Assembly (NCBI GenBank): GCA_004299305.1
Contig: SCPZ01000099.1
Location: forward strand, 1-64,000
Length of the DNA stretch: 64,000 bases
Reading direction: 5' to 3'
DNA from: Methylobacter sp.
GTDB taxonomy: Bacteria > Pseudomonadota > Gammaproteobacteria > Methylococcales > Methylomonadaceae
Below are positions 25,683 through 35,339 of this stretch, in pieces. A model generated the notes under the pieces. The model did not search any database, was not told the DNA's origin, and saw nothing but the letters and a program-made list of their open reading frames with translations. The first letter of the stretch is position 1, and each line of letters starts with the position of its first letter. The position numbers were made by a program, and so were the translations under genes.

Positions 25683-26144
25683 ATGGTTTGGAAGCCACAC
25701 GTTACAGTTGCCGCAGTTATTGAGCAAGATCGGCGATTTTTGCTCGTAGAAGAAGAAACCTCAAATGGACTTCAATTCAATCAACCTGCGGGCCATCTTG
25801 AACAAGGCGAGGATCTGATTGCTGCCGTCAAACGTGAAGTGTTGGAAGAAACTGCTTGGCGGTTTGAGCCCGAGCACGTTATTTCCATTCAACTTTGGCG
25901 AAAAAATCCTAAGTTTCCCAGCTTTGTTAGAGTGTGTTTCTCCGGTTATTGTCATTCACATAATCCGATGCAACAACTGGATGAAGGCATAGTAGCCACT
26001 CACTGGTTAACGCGCGATCAAATCGAAGCTGAGCGCCATCGTCTGCGTAGCCCGTTAGTGCTTACCAGTATAGACGAATACCTCAACGGGCAGCGTCACC
26101 CCTTATCCTTGCTTAAATCATTTATTGATCTTGACTATGAGTAA
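25683..26144 (+). CDS. nudJ: Nudix hydrolase NudJ-like (phosphatase of thiamin/nucleotide pyrophosphates)
   Basis: 153 aa. N-terminus [12 protein letters not shown] and [14 protein letters not shown] are typical of NudJ. The Nudix box is [21 protein letters not shown], with REVLEE intact, but the final Gly of the box is Ala (EETA). In enterobacteria nudJ lies directly upstream of mnmA, as here: its last 8 bp overlap the mnmA start, implying translational coupling. The E. coli enzyme acts on thiamin pyrophosphate precursors and nucleoside di/triphosphates. Confidence 0.87.
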   Translation: MVWKPHVTVAAVIEQDRRFLLVEEETSNGLQFNQPAGHLEQGEDLIAAVKREVLEETAWRFEPEHVISIQLWRKNPKFPSFVRVCFSGYCHSHNPMQQLDEGIVATHWLTRDQIEAERHRLRSPLVLTSIDEYLNGQRHPLSLLKSFIDLDYE

Positions 26145-27300
26145 AAAAGTAATCGTCGGCATGTCCGGCGGTGTCGATTCTTCGGTAACCGCTTTACTGT
26201 TGTTGGAACAAGGCCATCACGTTACCGGCTTGTTTATGAAGAACTGGGAAGAAGACGATGGCACCGAATACTGCACAGCAATGGAGGATCTCGCAGACGC
26301 CCAACAGGTTTGCGATAAATTGGGCATAGAATTAAAAACCGTCAATTTTGCCGCCGAATACTGGGATGAAGTATTTGAAGTATTCCTATCTGAATTTAAA
26401 GCAGGCCGCACTCCAAATCCCGATATTTTGTGCAACAAGCATGTTAAGTTTAAAGCCTTCCTGAATTATGCGATTGAAGATTTGGGTGCCGAATATATCG
26501 CTACAGGTCATTATGCGCGCGTGACTACGTTTCCAAGTTCCGTTCGTCCTGAGCCCTTCGGCTGCGCTCAGGAGAGCCTTGTCGAAGGAAGTCATGGGAG
26601 CGAGGACGAGTTCTTTTTGTTAAAAGGCTTGGACCCGAATAAAGAGCAGAGTTATTTCCTGTATACGCTGGGACAGAAACAGCTATCACGCACTCTGTTT
26701 CCGATAGGTCATTTACATAAACCGGAAATCCGGGCCATGGCGGATAAAGCCGGTTTTGCCAATAGCCGTAAAAAGGATAGTACCGGTATCTGCTTTATCG
26801 GCGAGCGTAAATTTACTGAGTTTTTGCAACGCTATCTACCTACTCAGCCAGGTGAAATGCGCACCCCGGAAGGACAGACTATCGGCAAGCATCATGGTTT
26901 GATGTATTACACCTTCGGCCAACGCCAGGGTTTGGGCATAGGCGGTGTCAAGAATGCGCCGGATGAGCCGTGGTATGTATTGGAAAAGGATTTGAAAAAT
27001 AACGTGTTGATTGTTGGGCAGGGTCATGATCACCCCTTGATGCTGCATAATACTCTGGAAGCCAGTCAACTCGATTGGTGTAGCAATAGGCCGTTGATGG
27101 AGCCTATACGCTGTACTGCTAAAACCCGCTATCGTCAGGCGGATCAAGCGTGCTATTTGGAACCGATAGGTAACGACAGATGCAAAGCTGTATTTGACCA
27201 GCCGCAACGGGCTATTACACCTGGCCAATCCGTCGTTTTTTATGATGGTGAAATATGTCTGGGCGGCGGGATTATAGAGTCTAAATATAATGAAAATTGA
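26137..27300 (+). CDS. mnmA: tRNA-specific 2-thiouridylase MnmA, with an in-frame repeat insert
   Basis: 387 aa from ATG 26137 ([16 protein letters not shown]). It makes s2U34 in tRNA Glu, Gln and Lys. The PP-loop SGGVDSS, the catalytic Cys in [13 protein letters not shown] and the second Cys in [12 protein letters not shown] are all present. Relative to other MnmA proteins, about 24 extra residues ([21 protein letters not shown] region, about 133-157) lie between the GHYAR motif and [16 protein letters not shown]. They are encoded by a palindromic repeat. The 3' end overlaps the next gene by 11 bp. Confidence 0.95.
   Translation: MSKKVIVGMSGGVDSSVTALLLLEQGHHVTGLFMKNWEEDDGTEYCTAMEDLADAQQVCDKLGIELKTVNFAAEYWDEVFEVFLSEFKAGRTPNPDILCNKHVKFKAFLNYAIEDLGAEYIATGHYARVTTFPSSVRPEPFGCAQESLVEGSHGSEDEFFLLKGLDPNKEQSYFLYTLGQKQLSRTLFPIGHLHKPEIRAMADKAGFANSRKKDSTGICFIGERKFTEFLQRYLPTQPGEMRTPEGQTIGKHHGLMYYTFGQRQGLGIGGVKNAPDEPWYVLEKDLKNNVLIVGQGHDHPLMLHNTLEASQLDWCSNRPLMEPIRCTAKTRYRQADQACYLEPIGNDRCKAVFDQPQRAITPGQSVVFYDGEICLGGGIIESKYNEN
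26536..26604. repeat. Palindromic REP-like element inserted in frame inside mnmA
   Basis: Contains CGTTCGTCCTGAGCCC, then an inverted CTCAGG, then CTTGTCGAAGGA, the hallmark of the CCTGAGC...TTGTCGAAGG family of intergenic palindromic repeats in proteobacteria. CCTGAGC (26548-26554) pairs with GCTCAGG (26566-26572). Here it is translated in frame within a variable loop of MnmA. Confidence 0.75.
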
Positions 27301-27724
27301 TTTTAAAAATGCCGCAGAACGCCATTATCGTGATGGAGAATTACTTTACACACATTCATACTGGGCTAATGCTGATCAGTTTTACGGTTTGTCATCCGAA
27401 TGCATTTTGAAACGTATCATTGCTGGTTTAGATCCAAGTAGCGTCGATCAGGCAACGGGGGACTTTACGAACAGAAAGCATAGAAAACATTTTGACAATC
27501 ATGATAGTTCCAAAGATTTATGGAGTTATTTTTCCATTACTTTTGCCGGGCGGCTTGCTCAGCATTCATTGCCAAGTGTAAATGGATTCAGCGATTGGGA
27601 TATTTTTCAACGTTATGTCCACGAAAGCTATATCGACCAACACCGAGCGGATTCTCATCGTTTAGCAACTATTATTTTACATGAGCTATTTGATAACTTA
27701 TTTGCTAATGGGGTGATTCAATGA
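27290..27724 (+). CDS. HEPN-like small helical protein, first gene of a three-gene cassette
   Basis: 144 aa, not assigned with certainty. The N-terminal helices ([21 protein letters not shown], then [10 protein letters not shown] at 34-43) look like HEPN domains, where alternating helices end in an AECxLK-type motif. A C-terminal helix holds R124-LATIIL-H131, which fits the R-x(4-6)-H active site of HEPN RNases. An RY pair (108-109) precedes it. The ATG lies inside the mnmA 3' end (11-bp overlap) and the stop overlaps the ATPase gene by 4 bp. Possible roles are toxin-like ribonuclease or scaffold; both are inferences. Confidence 0.6.
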   Translation: MKIDFKNAAERHYRDGELLYTHSYWANADQFYGLSSECILKRIIAGLDPSSVDQATGDFTNRKHRKHFDNHDSSKDLWSYFSITFAGRLAQHSLPSVNGFSDWDIFQRYVHESYIDQHRADSHRLATIILHELFDNLFANGVIQ

Positions 27725-29019
27725 CTCATACCGTCAGGTTTCAAGACGCCCTACCAATAGCCATCCAATTTACTGAAGAGCATTATGACTGTTTAGGGAA
27801 AGAACCTCCGGTTTTAATCCGTGATCTTTATGGAAAAATCCGCCTGTTTTTGCACAGTGAACAAACTCCGCAACATAAAGCATTAGCGGAAAGCTTAACG
27901 GCTTTATTAGGGCATTTTTCTTATATTACCGATGCTGTTTTTATATATGAGCAGGATTTTTTTAACAGCAAAACTATTACTGATTCGCCTGATAAAATCC
28001 GTATTCCTGATACAAAACAACCTATTTACTTATTAGATAGGCAAATTACCGGACAAGATTGGTTGCGCCAGCCCATACAAGAACAGCATCCACCCCGCGC
28101 CACTTTATTTGGTATTAAAGGCGGGGTCGGTCGTTCTACTGCGCTGGCTATCTGGGCCTGGGATTTAGCTAAACAAGGTAAAAAAGTGCTTGTTGTCGAT
28201 TTAGATCTTGAATCGCCCGGTATAGGGCAAATTTTGTTGCCTCAAAAATATTTGCCTGATTTCGGTGTTATCGATTGGTTAGTTGAAGAAGCTGTAGGGC
28301 AAGCTGACGACCACTTATTGCGTGACATGGTTGCCACCAGCCCCTTAGCCGAAACAAGTGAAGGCGTGATTCGAGTCGTAACTACCGCAGGAAGCAACGA
28401 ACAGGATTACATTGCTAAACTGTCAAGAGTTTATATGGATATTAATCAAAATGGAGACACACTGGATTTTGCGCATCGACTCGCACGGTTGTTGCAGCAA
28501 CTGGAAGCTCAGGAAAAACCTGATATTGTCTTGCTGGATAGCCGCGCCGGTATTCATGACATCGCCGCCATAGCGGTTAACCGTTTAACAGATATGGCAT
28601 TTTTATTTGCAATCAATACCCCTCAGACTTGGCAAGCCTATCGTTATTTATTTTCCCATTGGCAAAAATGGAATGTTAATTTAACGACATTTAGAGAAAA
28701 CTTGAAAATAGTAGCTGGAATGGTCCCTGAATTGGGACGAGAAGATTATATTTCCAGATGTAAAGAAGCAGCATATAACTTATTTTTAGAAACTATCTAC
28801 GAACAAACAGCCGCAGAAGAACTGGATACGTTTAATTTTGCAGCAGACGATAATTCTGCTCCTCATTTTCCGCTTGAAGTCTTATGGAACATAACCTTTC
28901 AAGAATTTAATCCGCAATCGGAAGATTATTTCAGAATCAATGGCGCACAATTAAATGCCTGCTATGGCAATTTTCTACAGATGGCGACCCAACTCGTTTT
29001 AGGCGAATATATCTCATGA
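27721..29019 (+). CDS. ParA/MinD-type ATPase with KGGVGR-variant P-loop, second gene of the cassette
   Basis: 432 aa. An N-terminal unknown domain (1-120) precedes a SIMIBI ATPase fold. The deviant Walker A is GIKGGVGRST at 131-140, in which signature Lys133 is kept but the usual P-loop Lys is Arg138. Switch I is VVDLDLESPG (158-167) and the Walker B/switch II region is DIVLLDSRAGIHD (268-280). Proteins with this KGGVGR variant are known as a separate ATPase subgroup, not chromosome partitioners. 4-bp overlaps join it to both neighbours. It may bind nucleotide or effector as the regulatory switch of the cassette. Confidence 0.75.
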   Translation: MTHTVRFQDALPIAIQFTEEHYDCLGKEPPVLIRDLYGKIRLFLHSEQTPQHKALAESLTALLGHFSYITDAVFIYEQDFFNSKTITDSPDKIRIPDTKQPIYLLDRQITGQDWLRQPIQEQHPPRATLFGIKGGVGRSTALAIWAWDLAKQGKKVLVVDLDLESPGIGQILLPQKYLPDFGVIDWLVEEAVGQADDHLLRDMVATSPLAETSEGVIRVVTTAGSNEQDYIAKLSRVYMDINQNGDTLDFAHRLARLLQQLEAQEKPDIVLLDSRAGIHDIAAIAVNRLTDMAFLFAINTPQTWQAYRYLFSHWQKWNVNLTTFRENLKIVAGMVPELGREDYISRCKEAAYNLFLETIYEQTAAEELDTFNFAADDNSAPHFPLEVLWNITFQEFNPQSEDYFRINGAQLNACYGNFLQMATQLVLGEYIS

Positions 29020-30449
29020 GTGTTTTTCCAGTTGATGCTCTTCGACAAGCCTTTTTAACACTTCCTAAACAACCTAGGCAATCGGACAGCGAACCGATTG
29101 AGCTACGCTATTTTTATGCGCCTTTAAGCCATGCCAAGGCCCTGCATCCTGATAATATGCTTGTTGAAGGTGTTTATGGTGCTGGTAAAAGTGAATGGTG
29201 CTTACAATTAAGTAAACTGGAGCGGCTTGGATTAATAGCAACTTTTTTACCACGGTCTGAATTAGAAAATGCCGATTGTAGTATTGGTTTTAGTCAAATG
29301 CTTTCTACAAATTATCCCAGCAAGGAAAGCATAGTAAAATTGTTAAATAATAATATTGATGCGCAAACTATCTGGAATACGATTATTGCTTTAGCTGTCT
29401 TAGAACAAACTGGTCACCCCAATAATTGGAACGATAAAATTAATTATTACGAAAAATACATTGACGATATTAATAATAGTTTGCAGTGTAAAGATGACGA
29501 ATTATATGCATTAAACAAAAAACATATTGTTTTATTTGATGCTTTAAATTACGCAGCCGATGACAATAAAACTATAAAAAAATTATTAAAAGGCCTGTTA
29601 CAGGCTGCTTTAAAGTTTCGTTCTTTTCGTGCTATACGCCTAAAAATTTTCATTCGTCCTGATATGCTGGAAGACTCATCTGTATATTCATTTGCTGGGG
29701 GATCGAAAGTTATTAATAATAAATTCTCTTTGGAATGGAATAACTTGGAGCTATTTAATTTATTATGGCAATACTTAGGCAACTCCGCAGAAGGTGGAAA
29801 AGAATTCCGTGATGGGTGTGAACAACACTTTAACCAATCATGGAATAAACATCCAAATAGCAACATTTGGCAAATTCCAGATGAAATGCGTAGAAATGAA
29901 GCTTTACAGCGAGAAATTTTCCACGAACTCACTGGTGAATGGATGGGGGATACTCCAAAATCTGGTTATCCCTATTTATGGCTCCCCAATCATTTAGAAG
30001 ACAGTCACGGCAAGGTTAGTCCATGTAGTTTTTTAGCAGCATTACATGAAGCGGCGGCTACAGATGATTTAATTGAAGAACAGCAATATCCTTTAAATTA
30101 CCAAGCTCTTAGAAAAGGTGTGCAAAAGGCTTCTCAAATGCAAGTTCGCATATTCAATGAAAATTATCGTTGGATAGAAATATTATTAAAGGAAAAAGAC
30201 ATAAGCTTTCCTTGTGAATTTAGTGAGCTTGAGAGTTTTGAGACTAGATCAAAGATTGAGGAGATTATTAATGAGCCAGGCACAATTCCACCGCCAAGTT
30301 ATTCTGCGCAAGGTTTTGAAGGTATAAAACAAGATTTAGTCGATTTAGGTATTTTTCAATTAATGCATGATGGCAGAATCAATATGCCGGACGTTTATCG
30401 ATTGGGTTACGGCCTAGGCAGAAAAGGAGGAGTAAAACCAGTCAGATAA
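29016..30449 (+). CDS. P-loop ATPase of unknown family, third gene of the cassette
   Basis: 477 aa. Walker A GVYGAGKSEW at 52-61; hydrophobic strand plus Asp, HIVLFDAL (170-177), fits Walker B; RAIRLKIFIRPDML (about 209-222) could be a sensor-strand region as in STAND or AAA+ proteins. The C-terminal third is helical with a winged-helix-like end (LVDLGIFQLMHDGRI). I do not recognise an exact family. Base composition is clearly more AT-rich than mnmA or purB. The start overlaps the previous stop (ATGA) and purB begins 48 bp later. Confidence 0.65.
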   Translation: MSVFPVDALRQAFLTLPKQPRQSDSEPIELRYFYAPLSHAKALHPDNMLVEGVYGAGKSEWCLQLSKLERLGLIATFLPRSELENADCSIGFSQMLSTNYPSKESIVKLLNNNIDAQTIWNTIIALAVLEQTGHPNNWNDKINYYEKYIDDINNSLQCKDDELYALNKKHIVLFDALNYAADDNKTIKKLLKGLLQAALKFRSFRAIRLKIFIRPDMLEDSSVYSFAGGSKVINNKFSLEWNNLELFNLLWQYLGNSAEGGKEFRDGCEQHFNQSWNKHPNSNIWQIPDEMRRNEALQREIFHELTGEWMGDTPKSGYPYLWLPNHLEDSHGKVSPCSFLAALHEAAATDDLIEEQQYPLNYQALRKGVQKASQMQVRIFNENYRWIEILLKEKDISFPCEFSELESFETRSKIEEIINEPGTIPPPSYSAQGFEGIKQDLVDLGIFQLMHDGRINMPDVYRLGYGLGRKGGVKPVR

Positions 30450-30494
30450 AGCTTAACATTTTTTATCCCACATTATTCTTCACAACTCGGATAA

Positions 30495-31862
<1,368 letters not shown>

Positions 31863-32095
31863 GTGGGTATCTTACCGCGCCTTAAAACACTGCTCTGATA
31901 AGGCGTATTTGCTGGAGTTTCAACTGTTTTTAAAGGCGTTGCCAGCACTAATATTTGTTGGTATTGCAAAATAAATTACATGAGGTAAAAATATAGGGGT
32001 CGGTTCATAATAGTTTTCACCTTCTTTTCAAGGAAGGGTTCTCGAAAATCCGGCATCGACAACAAAAATATAAACATTAATATGAGGAGAGAATT

Positions 32096-32434
32096 ATGAA
32101 AAAATTAGCATCTGTATGTGCAGGTTTATTATTTCTTTTAAGTACTTCTGTTTTTGCTGCAGAGAATTCCTCTGAAGCGCTGGAACACGCCAATGCTGCG
32201 GTAGTTCATGGTAAGGCGGGACATACGCCGCTTTTGCTTGAGCACGCAAAGGCGGCATTGGAAGATACCTTGGCGGCCTCCATAATAGCTAAGGGCGTGG
32301 CAAAAAACCATTTAGACGCTGGCGCTAAAGAGTTGCAAGAAGCTATTGATCAAGGCACTTTAGGCCATGTAGGCGTGGCCACGACACATGCTGAAGCTGC
32401 TGTAGAGCATATTAAAGCTGGCAGCAAGAAATAA
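32096..32434 (+). CDS. SmbP-like small periplasmic metal-binding protein
   Basis: 112 aa with a clear signal peptide (residues 1-21, cut after VFA). The mature part is all-helical with eight His spread at roughly regular spacing (EHAN, VVHG, GHTP, EHAK, NHLD, GHVG, THAE, EHIK). This matches SmbP, the small metal-binding protein described from Nitrosomonas europaea, which binds Cu(II) and other divalent ions. A strong AGGAGAG precedes the ATG and a rho-independent terminator follows, so it is monocistronic. A role in copper handling is plausible but inferred. Confidence 0.78.
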   Translation: MKKLASVCAGLLFLLSTSVFAAENSSEALEHANAAVVHGKAGHTPLLLEHAKAALEDTLAASIIAKGVAKNHLDAGAKELQEAIDQGTLGHVGVATTHAEAAVEHIKAGSKK

Positions 32435-32458
32435 TTCGATATAGCTTCGATCGAAGGG

Positions 32459-32484
32459 AAGGGGCGGTTTTCCGCCCCTTTTTT
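32459..32484 (+). terminator. Rho-independent terminator of the SmbP-like gene
   Basis: AAGGGGCGG, TTTT loop, CCGCCCCTT, then TTTT: a 9-bp GC-rich stem merging into a run of six T, 25 bp after the stop codon. Confidence 0.92.
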
Positions 32485-32512
32485 GTAGTCATCTATACCA
32501 CAATATTTACAA

Positions 32513-33985
32513 CTATTTTTTTATATAAAGATCGGTAATCGAGCCGGTGATTATTTCAGCCGCGAAAGCGAAGGTTTCGGATAGCATCGGATGAGGGTGG
32601 ATGGTCAAACCGACATCTTCGGCATCGGCCCCCATTTCCAGGGCTAATACCGCTTCAGCAATTAATTCACCGGCATTGGGGCCGGTCATGCCTGCACCGA
32701 GTATCCGGCCTGTTTCCTTTTCACAGAGTATTTTTGTCAAACCTTCCTTGCGTCCCAGCGTTAATGAGCGTCCGCTAGCTGCCCATGGAAAGACCGCTTT
32801 GTCATAAGCTATACCTTGTTGTTTGGCTTGATTTTCAGTTAAACCCATCCAGGTTACTTCAGGATCGGTGTAGGCAACAGCAGGAATGGTTAGGGCGTCG
32901 AATCCGGCTTTTAGGCCAGCCGCAACTTCGGCGGCAACTTTACCTTCATGGGTGGCTTTGTGCGCCAACATGGGGTTGCCGACTATATCACCTATCGCAA
33001 AGATATGAGGGATGTTGGTACGCTGTTGCTTATCGACAGCGATAAAGCCGAGCTCATCGACATTAACCCCGGCCAGCTCGGCACCGATCAACTTGCCGTT
33101 AGGTCTGCGTCCTACTGCGACTAAAACCGCATCAAATAACTCCGATTCCGGCGCGCCTTTGCCTTTATCGCCTATGCCGTCAGCCGACAGGGAACCGGCG
33201 CGGTCAAAGGAAACTTTCAAACCGTCTTCTTGGGCTTCAATGGAAGTAACCCGTGTTTCCAGCCAGATGTTTTTATATTGTTTTTTAATGCGTCGGTACA
33301 GCGGGGTAACCAAGTCGTTATCGCAACCGGGAATAATTTGATTCATTAGTTCGACTACGCTGATTTCCGAGCCCAAGGCATGGTAAACCGTGGCCATTTC
33401 CAAGCCTATGATACCGCCGCCTACGATCAACAGTTTTTTAGGTATTTCTTTTAACGCCAGCGCATCGGTCGAATTCCATAAACGCGGATCATCATTTGGG
33501 AAAACGGGGATTTTAGTGGGATGCGATCCTGCTGCAATAATTGCCTGTTCAAAGCTGACGGTTTTAACACCGGTTTCGGTTGTTATCTCAACTGTGTTGG
33601 CTGAGGTAAATAGTCCTGTGCCCTGAATCAAGGTTATTTTGCGTTGTTTTACCAGGCCTGCCAGTCCATCGCCCAATGTTTTGGTAACGCTTTCTTTCCA
33701 TGATCGAATTTTGTTTATATCAACACTCGGTTTGCCGTAACTGAGGCCGTGTTGTTCGAATTCATTGACTTCATGAATGATCTGCGCGATATGCAGCAGA
33801 GCTTTAGAAGGAATACATCCGACATTAAGGCACACTCCGCCAAGAGCAGGGTAGCGCTCGATCAAGACCACCTGTTTGCCTAAATCGGCGGCGCGAAATG
33901 CTGCTGTGTATCCGCCGGGGCCGCCGCCCAGTACCAGAACTTCTGCATGTATTGCAGATTCATTAACCGCTGGATTAGCATCCAT
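32513..33985 (-). CDS. lpdA: Dihydrolipoyl dehydrogenase (E3 of pyruvate dehydrogenase)
   Basis: 490 aa from ATG 33985, which has AGGAAG ahead of it; the longer open frame up to 34111 runs back into aceF and is rejected. FAD motif VLVLGGGPGGYTAAF, redox-active disulfide GGVCLNVGCIPSKAL, NAD motif LLIVGGGIIGLEMA, second FAD motif FAIGDIVGNPMLAHKA and the C-terminal HPHPMLSE with catalytic His-Glu are all present. It re-oxidises dihydrolipoamide of E2. It is the third gene of aceE-aceF-lpdA. Confidence 0.95.
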   Translation of the reverse strand: MDANPAVNESAIHAEVLVLGGGPGGYTAAFRAADLGKQVVLIERYPALGGVCLNVGCIPSKALLHIAQIIHEVNEFEQHGLSYGKPSVDINKIRSWKESVTKTLGDGLAGLVKQRKITLIQGTGLFTSANTVEITTETGVKTVSFEQAIIAAGSHPTKIPVFPNDDPRLWNSTDALALKEIPKKLLIVGGGIIGLEMATVYHALGSEISVVELMNQIIPGCDNDLVTPLYRRIKKQYKNIWLETRVTSIEAQEDGLKVSFDRAGSLSADGIGDKGKGAPESELFDAVLVAVGRRPNGKLIGAELAGVNVDELGFIAVDKQQRTNIPHIFAIGDIVGNPMLAHKATHEGKVAAEVAAGLKAGFDALTIPAVAYTDPEVTWMGLTENQAKQQGIAYDKAVFPWAASGRSLTLGRKEGLTKILCEKETGRILGAGMTGPNAGELIAEAVLALEMGADAEDVGLTIHPHPMLSETFAFAAEIITGSITDLYIKK

Positions 33986-34034
33986 ATTATTCTTCCTGAT
34001 TAAAGTTAAGTAACTACTCTGTACGTTCCATTTT

Positions 34035-35324
34035 TTAAAGTAACAACCTGCGAATATCACCCAAATACTGTTTAATGACAGCCATGAAACGTGCCCCTTC
34101 CACGCCGTCAATCACGCGATGGTCGTAAGTTAGGTCGAGCGGTAACATTAAGCGAGGTATAAACTCCTTGCCATCCCAAACCGGCTGCATTTTGGCACGG
34201 GTAACGCCGAGTATCGCCACTTCCGGGGCATTGACGATAGGGGTAAAAGCCGTGCCGCCGATACCGCCGAGACTGGAAATGGTGATGCATCCACCTTGCA
34301 TATCGCTAGGCATCAGCTTGCCCTGACGGGCTTTGTTGCTTTTTTCGGCCAGTTCGGCGGTTAATTCGTTAATGCCTTTTCGGTTGACGTCGCGCAGCAC
34401 CGGTACCACTAAACCGTTGGGCGTATCGACCGCGATGCCGATATTGAAATATTTCTTGAAGATCAGTTTTTCGCCATCGGCAGACAGTGATGCGTTAAAT
34501 TGCGGGAACTGTTCCATCGCAGAAACCAAGGCCTTGATTATAAAAACAAGGCCGGTGATTTTGACGTCATCCTTGGATTTTTCGGTGTTCAGCCCAATGC
34601 GGAACGCTTCCATTTCGGTGATGTCCGCCTCGTCATGGTAAGTAACCATAGGCAGGTTCAACCACACGCGACTCAGGTTTTGCCCGGTCAGTCGTTTGAT
34701 CTTGTTTAGTTTTTGTTCTTCTATAGCACCGAATTGGGAGAAATCGACGCTCGGCATTGCCGGGATTCCGCTGCCGCTTTGCGCTACGCCTTCAGTTATG
34801 ATCTTTTTAACGAAGTTTTTCACGTCGTCTTTTAAGATGCGTCCTTTACGGCCGCTGCCGACGGTGATTTTTTGTATATCAACGCCCAGTTCGCGGGCGA
34901 AAAGACGAACCGCCGGTGTGGCGTGAGCCGCTCTTGCTGAACCGATGCTGGGTTGTTGTTCTGCCTCCTGCATCTTTGCAGGCTCGGGTTCAGGGATAAC
35001 AATAACCGGTTCAGGTGCTTTTTCCTCGCTTGCCGCCGCTTGCTGTACCGATTCTGCCGGTTGTGCGGGGCTAACCGCTTCGTCACTTGTCAATACTTTT
35101 GCAATTAAAGTCCCTTCCGAAACTTTATCGCCGGGTTTGATAAACAATTCCTGCACCGTGCCCGTCGCGCTGGAGGGCAAATCTATGCTGGCTTTGTCGG
35201 TTTCAAGTATCGCCAAGGTTTGTTCCAGTTTTACCTCGTCGCCTAGTTTAACCAATACGTCTACTACGTCGATATTTTCGACATTGCCAACATCAGGAAC
35301 CTTAATTTCAATCAATAAAGCCAT
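34035..35324 (-). CDS. aceF: Dihydrolipoamide acetyltransferase (E2 of pyruvate dehydrogenase)
   Basis: 429 aa. A single lipoyl domain (1-78, lipoyl-Lys in ETDKASIDLPS) is followed by an Ala/Pro/Glu-rich linker (about 85-130). The peripheral subunit-binding domain has PAVRLFARELGVD...GSGRKGRILKDDV. The catalytic domain (200-429) contains TYHDEADITEMEAFR and the active-site DHRVIDGVEGA. E. coli E2 has three lipoyl domains, so this is the short form. It follows aceE by 15 bp. Confidence 0.95.
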   Translation of the reverse strand: MALLIEIKVPDVGNVENIDVVDVLVKLGDEVKLEQTLAILETDKASIDLPSSATGTVQELFIKPGDKVSEGTLIAKVLTSDEAVSPAQPAESVQQAAASEEKAPEPVIVIPEPEPAKMQEAEQQPSIGSARAAHATPAVRLFARELGVDIQKITVGSGRKGRILKDDVKNFVKKIITEGVAQSGSGIPAMPSVDFSQFGAIEEQKLNKIKRLTGQNLSRVWLNLPMVTYHDEADITEMEAFRIGLNTEKSKDDVKITGLVFIIKALVSAMEQFPQFNASLSADGEKLIFKKYFNIGIAVDTPNGLVVPVLRDVNRKGINELTAELAEKSNKARQGKLMPSDMQGGCITISSLGGIGGTAFTPIVNAPEVAILGVTRAKMQPVWDGKEFIPRLMLPLDLTYDHRVIDGVEGARFMAVIKQYLGDIRRLLL

Positions 35325-35339
35325 TTTTGCGTTCTTCCG

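Noticed and set aside
33986..34111. Upstream extension of lpdA by 42 codons
   Set aside because: It runs into the aceF 3' end, and ATG 33985 has a good ribosome binding site and the family N-terminus.
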